This document shows positions 6,626 to 10,443 of a stretch of 10,443 nucleotides of DNA, in pieces. The notes under the pieces are model-generated. The model did not search any database. It had not been told where the DNA came from and saw only the letters and a list, made by a program, of their open reading frames with translations. The stretch comes from Chloroflexota bacterium. GTDB taxonomy: Bacteria > Chloroflexota > Anaerolineae > J102. Every line of letters starts with the position of its first letter. The first letter of the stretch is position 1. The translations under genes and the position numbers were made by a program. The stretch lies in contig JAJRXO010000113.1 of assembly GCA_024276255.1 (NCBI GenBank), positions 1 to 10,443 on the forward strand. Reading direction: 5' to 3'.

Positions 6626-8329
6626 TTAGAGCCAGTAAAAGGGGTAGAGAACAAAGACAAGGATGGTAAGATTGAACAACAGCAGGGAGATGAGGAGGGC
6701 AGGGAGCAGCCAGCGACGTTGGCGACCGGCAAACAGGCTATGGGCTCCCAACATCATGGGCAATACAAAGGCGCTGATAGCAGGATAGAGATAGCGCGCC
6801 TGGGGCACAGAGCCGTCTTTGTACAGGCCATAAACGATGTCCTTGCCCAGGGTGAGGGCGAATTGCGACAACAACAGCAGCAGGAGGAGGAACAGGGACT
6901 GTTTTTGCCAGCCCTGCAAGCGGCGACCAAATATCTGCGCAAAACCAATCAACGCCAACAGGAGGGCGATCACAGCCACACCGGCCCCCAATGTGTACAC
7001 CACATCGGGCAACGGCACCCGCATCCAGCCGAACCAGCCGATGAAGGTGCGCAACAGACCATCGAACGCGGCGCCAAGCGGAGCCTCGGCCACATTCTGC
7101 CAGATCTTACCGGAGGTAACAGCGCTGAAGAACCAGCGTGGGATCCAGTTTCGCACCGTGCCCCTGATCACCAGAAACAGGGCGACGAACAGGCCCGAGC
7201 TGAGCACGGCGGCGATGGCCAGGGTGAATCCGTGACGCCAGGAGCGCTGACGGCGCAGACGACCGGCAGCCCACAGGGGCAACACCAGCAACAGCACCAA
7301 CACGCTGAATCCGCTGCGTTTGGTGAACAGGGTGAGCAGGATCAGGGCCGATAACCACAGCACCGTGCGCGTTTGCATGCCCCGCCGCAGCAGGCGCACA
7401 GCCCAATACACGCTCCAGATAACCAGCGTCTCCACCATGGGATCGTTGTTCACGGCCGCGTTGGCGGCCAGATGCGACGGCCACAACGCGCTCAGGGCCA
7501 GAGCATAAATCGCCAGCTGCGGCCGATCGGGAAAGAGCTCGCGGGCCGTGCGATAGATGCCCCACAGGCTGAGCCCCAGCAGCAGCACACCGAGCAAGCG
7601 CAGACGCATCACGGCCGCTGTCAGGGGGAATTCCCGGCCCCAGGTGTGCAGGAGCTCCCCGGCCACGGTATAATACAGGGGAAGCTGGAAAAAAGCCCGT
7701 GAATAGAGCGGGCTCCAGATCTCCACAAACGAATCCGGCAGATCATTCGGGTCCCAGCCGACGAGCGAGTAGCCATACCACCAGAATGATTGATTCTCCA
7801 TTTCCTGAATGATCTCCTGCTCCCATTCCAGCACGAGATCGGGATCGTAAACCACGGGCTTGCCCAGGCGGGCCACGTGCAGGGCGACCTCAAAATGGCG
7901 TGGCTCATCGGGCTGCATCCACGGCCGCACGGCGAGGGCGTAAGCCAGGGCCAGCAGAATACCCAGCAGCCAGATGCCGGCGATCAGCGGCTGCGAACTG
8001 TTCCACCACGCCTGCCAGTCGGCCTGCTGCAACGGAGCCCGACCGTGCAGGCGGCGCTGGGCTCCCCAGGCCTGGGCGGCAAAGGCCGCGGCCAGCAACA
8101 GCCAGAGCAACGATTGCCACCACGGTGTGGCCGTTTGCACTGACATTCCCAGGCTGAAGAGCAGGAGGGAGAGGTTGAGGGCCCGTTCATAAACGGGGCG
8201 CCCCAAAACAAGACGCCATTTGTCCTCGCAGATGGCGGCCGTGTAGCGGGCATGGCTGAGTGTGGCCAGCACAGCGGCCAGCCCTGCCACCCACAGGGCG
8301 GTGTTGAATACAGAGAACCAGTCGATCAT
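6626..8329 (-). CDS. DUF2142/GT-C-like polytopic glycosyltransferase with N-terminal membrane extension
   Basis: A 567-residue very hydrophobic protein with about a dozen membrane helices. The core begins near 115 and carries QPDEPRHFEVAL (139-150), the outer-loop acidic motif (Asp141, Glu142) typical of DUF2142 and related GT-C proteins. NNDPMVETL (294-302), TKRSGF (336-341) and ARYLYPAI (511-518) are also family-like. The loop 155-215 is rich in acidic and aromatic residues and probably forms the outer catalytic region. The first 110 residues hold about three extra hydrophobic segments separated by a basic loop (91-97), not part of the usual core. The start is taken at the ATG forming a 4-nt ATGA overlap with the ligase stop; the frame is open to 8509, but that part shadows the ligase. 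No Shine-Dalgarno is visible, so translational coupling is likely. The GT-C call is good; catalytic activity is inferred. Confidence 0.82.
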   Translation of the reverse strand: MIDWFSVFNTALWVAGLAAVLATLSHARYTAAICEDKWRLVLGRPVYERALNLSLLLFSLGMSVQTATPWWQSLLWLLLAAAFAAQAWGAQRRLHGRAPLQQADWQAWWNSSQPLIAGIWLLGILLALAYALAVRPWMQPDEPRHFEVALHVARLGKPVVYDPDLVLEWEQEIIQEMENQSFWWYGYSLVGWDPNDLPDSFVEIWSPLYSRAFFQLPLYYTVAGELLHTWGREFPLTAAVMRLRLLGVLLLGLSLWGIYRTARELFPDRPQLAIYALALSALWPSHLAANAAVNNDPMVETLVIWSVYWAVRLLRRGMQTRTVLWLSALILLTLFTKRSGFSVLVLLLVLPLWAAGRLRRQRSWRHGFTLAIAAVLSSGLFVALFLVIRGTVRNWIPRWFFSAVTSGKIWQNVAEAPLGAAFDGLLRTFIGWFGWMRVPLPDVVYTLGAGVAVIALLLALIGFAQIFGRRLQGWQKQSLFLLLLLLLSQFALTLGKDIVYGLYKDGSVPQARYLYPAISAFVLPMMLGAHSLFAGRQRRWLLPALLISLLLFNLTILVFVLYPFYWL

Positions 8330-9624
8330 GCGGGCTGCGAAGATGGAGTGGATGAGGAGGACGGTTGCACATACAGGCCCACTGCCATAGCCGAGGCCAC
8401 CAGCAGCCAGGGCAAGAACGATGGTTTGGTGCCCCAGAGAGGGACATCGAGCATGCCATGCACCAGCATGGCGCTGAGGCTGGCCATCGTCCCCGCGGCC
8501 AGAGTCCACGGCAGGGCCAGCGTTCGCTGTCGCAAGACACCGGCCAGCACGACAAAAACATTGATCATCAGCGCCAGCCAGGCAATGAGGCCGGGAAAGC
8601 CGAGATCGATGCCAACCTGCAGGAAGAGATTGTGGGCATGGCCCATGGGCGTGCCGGGCGCGATTAAAAAGGTAGGGTACAGCAAAGGAATGACCAGATC
8701 GAAAGTGCCGATGCCAATGCCGGTGAAAGAGAAATCACTGAGCGCGTAGATGCCCCGGCTCCACAATTCCAGGCGGCCGTCCAGCCCCTGTAAGGCCGAA
8801 TTAGCCCCCACGCCGATCTGATCAAAAAGCGCCTCCATGCCCCCACGACTGAGGAGAAACACACCGGCCACCAGCACCAGCGGCGCCACCAGGGTCAATC
8901 GCCGCCAGCGCAGCATCAGCAACAGGGTGGTGGCCACGGCCGCGCCCAGATAGGCGCCCCGGCTCTGGGTGAGCAACAGCACCCCTCCGCTGAGCCCGGC
9001 CACAATCAACATCAGGGGCGGCAGCCAGCGTCGTCGACTCCAGTCCCAGCGCAGGCCCAGGGCCAGAAACAGGGGGTAGATCACTGCCATGGCTCCACCC
9101 ATGCGGTTCAGATTCACGTCGCCGGGGGTCAGGGCGGCCAGGCGTTGCAGCCACGGCGCCAGGAACGAGGCCTGGAAAAGCTTGGCAGAAGTCAGTTGGC
9201 TGAGAAATGGCGCTGCCGCCGTGATCCCCAATCCCACCAGCACCAGGATGCCCACGATCCATTCCGGATGACCCTGAATGGGCGGCCAGTTGAGCAACGC
9301 CGCGTACAGGCTGATGCCAAAGAACAGATAGCCCAGGGCCTCCCACGACATAGCCTTGTCGGCTGAAGCCCAGTAATTCACCGGCAGCCAGAGCAAGATA
9401 AACAGCAGGGGGATGTCGATGGGGGTGGGACGGGTCAGGCGGCCATACGCCAGCGCCCGCAACAACCAGCCCAGGCCCAGCATGAGGATGAACCAGGGAC
9501 GCCCCGAGGCCAGCAGTGGGGCCAAGCCTGCCGGCGCAAATCGGGCAGGCAGGAGCAGCAGCGCTCCCCACAGCAAAACCCAGAGGGGTTCGAACCAGGC
9601 AATGCGTCGAAGAATGTGTCTCAT
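8326..9624 (-). CDS. O-antigen ligase/polymerase-like protein (Wzy_C family)
   Basis: A 432-residue polytopic membrane protein of the WaaL/Wzy/PglL superfamily (PF04932). The family hallmarks are present: LTQSRGAYLG (218-227) at the end of a helix, GRLELWSRG (283-291), the large outer loop ending in GHAHNLFLQVGIDLGFPG (328-345) with conserved His331-Asn332, and VHGMLDVPLW (388-397). These enzymes take undecaprenyl-diphosphate-linked glycans and polymerise them or attach them to a lipid or protein. It is the first gene of a five-gene glycan operon and overlaps the next gene by ATGA. The tail (422-430) is Ser/Thr-rich. ATG 9622-9624 is the only reasonable start, although it lacks a Shine-Dalgarno site. 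If the host makes no LPS, capsule/exopolysaccharide polymerisation or protein glycosylation is more likely than O-antigen ligation. Confidence 0.92.
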   Translation of the reverse strand: MRHILRRIAWFEPLWVLLWGALLLLPARFAPAGLAPLLASGRPWFILMLGLGWLLRALAYGRLTRPTPIDIPLLFILLWLPVNYWASADKAMSWEALGYLFFGISLYAALLNWPPIQGHPEWIVGILVLVGLGITAAAPFLSQLTSAKLFQASFLAPWLQRLAALTPGDVNLNRMGGAMAVIYPLFLALGLRWDWSRRRWLPPLMLIVAGLSGGVLLLTQSRGAYLGAAVATTLLLMLRWRRLTLVAPLVLVAGVFLLSRGGMEALFDQIGVGANSALQGLDGRLELWSRGIYALSDFSFTGIGIGTFDLVIPLLYPTFLIAPGTPMGHAHNLFLQVGIDLGFPGLIAWLALMINVFVVLAGVLRQRTLALPWTLAAGTMASLSAMLVHGMLDVPLWGTKPSFLPWLLVASAMAVGLYVQPSSSSTPSSQPA

Positions 9625-9668
9625 GGTGGTATAGAATACAGCAGAGAAGGAAACCGGGCCTGTGGAAA

Positions 9669-9674
9669 ATTATA
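9669..9674 (-). promoter_or_regulatory. Putative -10 element upstream of the glycan operon
   Basis: An exact TATAAT on the minus strand, 44 nt upstream of the ligase ATG. The implied transcript would start near 9662 with a leader of about 38 nt. At 16-18 nt spacing I see only poor -35 matches (TGCACT, ATGCAC, TATGCA; at most 3 of 6). The base preceding context is GGT and not the TGn of an extended -10. Plausible but unproven. Confidence 0.4.
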
Positions 9675-9722
9675 ACCGCATCGCACGGAAAGTGCATATC
9701 TGCGAGATTCCATTGACTATTT

Positions 9723-9739
9723 GTAGCCCGGGAGACCCG
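9723..9739 (+). repeat. Degenerate GTAG-footed hairpin next to the array
   Basis: GTAG at 9723-9726 is followed by CC and then CGGG-AGA-CCCG (9729-9739), a 4-bp stem. The foot and first bases match those of the better-preserved hairpins in the adjacent units (GTAGCCCG). It looks like an eroded copy at the gene-proximal edge of the array. Confidence 0.45.
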
Positions 9740-9757
9740 TAAACCGGAAAACCAGGA

Positions 9758-9981
9758 TGGCGCCGGATAAACCCGGCTAGGTTCTTACCGCCACGGCCGC
9801 CAAGCCCCCTTGAGGGGCGCCGTTTTGTAGCCCGATGGCTTCAGCCTCGGGCGGGGGTGCGGTGTGGCGGACGACGCCGGATCACGGATCGACCTCGGAA
9901 GCAGTGAGCCTGGGAGCGTCTTCTGGCGAGGGATCGCGGTTGGCGAGGATCGACCGGCGATGAAGTCGCCGGTCTACCAAA
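9758..9981. repeat. Tandem repeat unit A (224 bp)
   Basis: First full unit and the most diverged one at its gene-proximal end. Dyads in order: GCCGG/CCGGC (9762-9777, loop ATAAAC), GCCCC/GGGGC (9804-9818), the plus-strand GTAG hairpin (GTAG 9827-9830; stem GCCCGA...TCGGGC and GGC-TTCA-GCC, to 9852), and the minus-strand GTAG hairpin (perfect 9-bp stem GACCGGCGA/TCGCCGGTC at 9952-9974, foot CTAC 9974-9977). In both GTAG hairpins the final G of the foot is the first stem base. Confidence 0.9.
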
Positions 9982-10205
9982 CAGCGCCGGCTGAACCCGG
10001 CTTGTTCTTTTCTGCCATGGCCGCCAAGCCCCCTTGAGGGGCGCCGTTTTGTAGCCCGATGGCTTCAGCCTCGGGCGTGCGTGCGGTGTGGCGGACGACG
10101 CCGGATCACGGATCGACCTCGGGAGCAGGGAGCCTGGGAGCATCATCTGGCGAGGGATCGCGGTTGGCGGGGATCGACCGGCGATGAAGTCGCCGGTCTA
10201 CGAAA
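9982..10205. repeat. Tandem repeat unit B (224 bp)
   Basis: Second unit, the same length as unit A and about 90% identical by eye, with mostly scattered substitutions. Dyads: GCCGG-CTGAAC-CCGGC (9986-10001), GCCCC/GGGGC (10028-10042), plus-strand GTAG hairpin (foot 10051-10054, stem to 10076), minus-strand GTAG hairpin (stem 10176-10198, foot CTAC 10198-10201). The stems of both GTAG hairpins are unchanged relative to unit A. Confidence 0.92.
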
Positions 10206-10430
10206 CAGCGCCGGCTGAACCCGGCTTGTTCGTTTCTGCCACGGCCGCCAAGCCCCCTTGAGGGGGCGCCGTTTTGTAGCCCGATGGCTTCAGCCTCGGG
10301 CGGGGGTGCGGTGTGGCGGACGACGCCGGATCATGGATCTACCTCGGGAGCAGGGAGCCTGGGAGCGTCATCTGGCGAGGGATCGCGGTTGGCGAGGATC
10401 GACCGGCGATGAAGTCGCCGGTCTACCAAA
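10206..10430. repeat. Tandem repeat unit C (225 bp)
   Basis: Third unit, one base longer than the others because of an extra G in the small dyad at 10252-10267, which extends its stem to GCCCCC-TTGA-GGGGGC. Other dyads: GCCGG/CCGGC (10210-10225), plus-strand GTAG hairpin (foot 10276-10279, stem to 10301), minus-strand GTAG hairpin (stem 10401-10423, foot CTAC 10423-10426). Confidence 0.92.
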
Positions 10431-10443
10431 CAGCGCCGGCTGA
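10431..10443. repeat. Tandem repeat unit D, first 13 bases only
   Basis: CAGCGCCGGCTGA repeats the start of units B and C exactly and is cut by the window end. The array therefore continues to the right and its total copy number is unknown. Confidence 0.85.

Larger units (their letters stand above)
9625..10443. other. Gene-free region upstream of the glycan operon
   Basis: 819 nt with no supportable gene. The first 95 nt (9625-9719) contain the putative TATAAT element and leader of the ligase gene. The rest is an AAACCGG/GGAGACC-rich transition (9720-9757) and the tandem hairpin array. Open frames inside the array are not real: the unit length (224 or 225) would shift the frame between units, and no start signals are present. 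Confidence 0.75.

Noticed and set aside
6589..6732. 48-residue N-terminal extension of the GT39-like protein
   Set aside because: It overlaps the upstream gene by 107 nt and is Ser/Cys/Pro-rich shadow sequence. The first membrane helix starts at the ATG at 6588.
6512..7354. Long plus-strand open frame (280 codons), Gln-rich
   Set aside because: It is antisense to two well-supported membrane glycosyltransferase genes. The Gln/Gly/Arg-rich composition is the normal antisense shadow of Leu/Ala/Pro-rich membrane coding DNA, and there is no family resemblance.
8330..8509. 60-residue N-terminal extension of the DUF2142-like protein
   Set aside because: It lies entirely over the ligase gene in another frame. 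The ATGA overlap at 8326-8329 gives a natural start.
9714..9750. TTGACT on the plus strand as a promoter reading into the array
   Set aside because: At 16-18 nt spacing there is no AT-rich -10 (the region reads CCCGTA), and there is no gene downstream on that strand within the window.
9841..10146. Minus-strand open frame of 101 codons inside the repeat array
   Set aside because: The 224-bp unit length is not a multiple of three, so the same DNA is read in different frames in successive units. There is no ribosome binding site, and the peptide is Arg/Pro-rich low complexity.
9758..10443. Possible CRISPR array
   Set aside because: The repeat period is about 224 bp with no short repeat/unique spacer alternation. 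Almost the whole unit is repeated.

Overview
The window reads as part of a GC-rich bacterial chromosome in which every gene I can support lies on the minus strand, so transcription runs from high to low coordinates. The content (tandem M42 aminopeptidases, large GT-C membrane glycosyltransferases, a Wzy/WaaL-type ligase, a lipoprotein glycoside hydrolase, AGGAGG-type ribosome binding sites) resembles Chloroflexota (Anaerolineae/Ardenticatenia/Caldilineae-like). That assignment is inference from gene style; no marker gene is present.

Region 1 (about 9720-10443) has no gene. It holds a tandem array of about 224-bp units, three complete and a fourth cut by the window end. Each unit carries two GTAG-footed hairpins in opposite orientation plus two smaller dyads. 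This layout resembles REP/BIME elements of the kind associated with RAYT transposases.

Region 2 (9624 down to 2755) is a tightly packed five-gene set for extracytoplasmic glycan assembly: an O-antigen-ligase-like polymerase/ligase, a 567-aa GT-C/DUF2142-like protein, a GT39/PMT-2-like glycosyltransferase, a lipoprotein clan GH-A glycoside hydrolase and an LPG_synthase_TM (UPF0104) flippase-like protein. Junctions are 4-nt ATGA overlaps, an 8-nt overlap, or a 37-nt gap, so one co-translated operon is likely. The probable common theme is moving, transferring, polymerising and trimming lipid-linked sugars at the outer face of the membrane.

Region 3 (2459-2754) is an intergenic segment. It holds a plausible sigma70-type promoter just after the flippase stop, a short degenerate GGTTTCC repeat and twin dyads in the presumed leader of the downstream operon.

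Region 4 (2458 down to 1) is a tandem run of three M42-family (TET-type) metallo-aminopeptidase paralogues. The third continues beyond the left window edge. The two complete ones keep all expected metal and catalytic residues. The genes overlap by 4 nt or are separated by 3 nt and each has a good Shine-Dalgarno site, so they are probably made together and may form mixed complexes.
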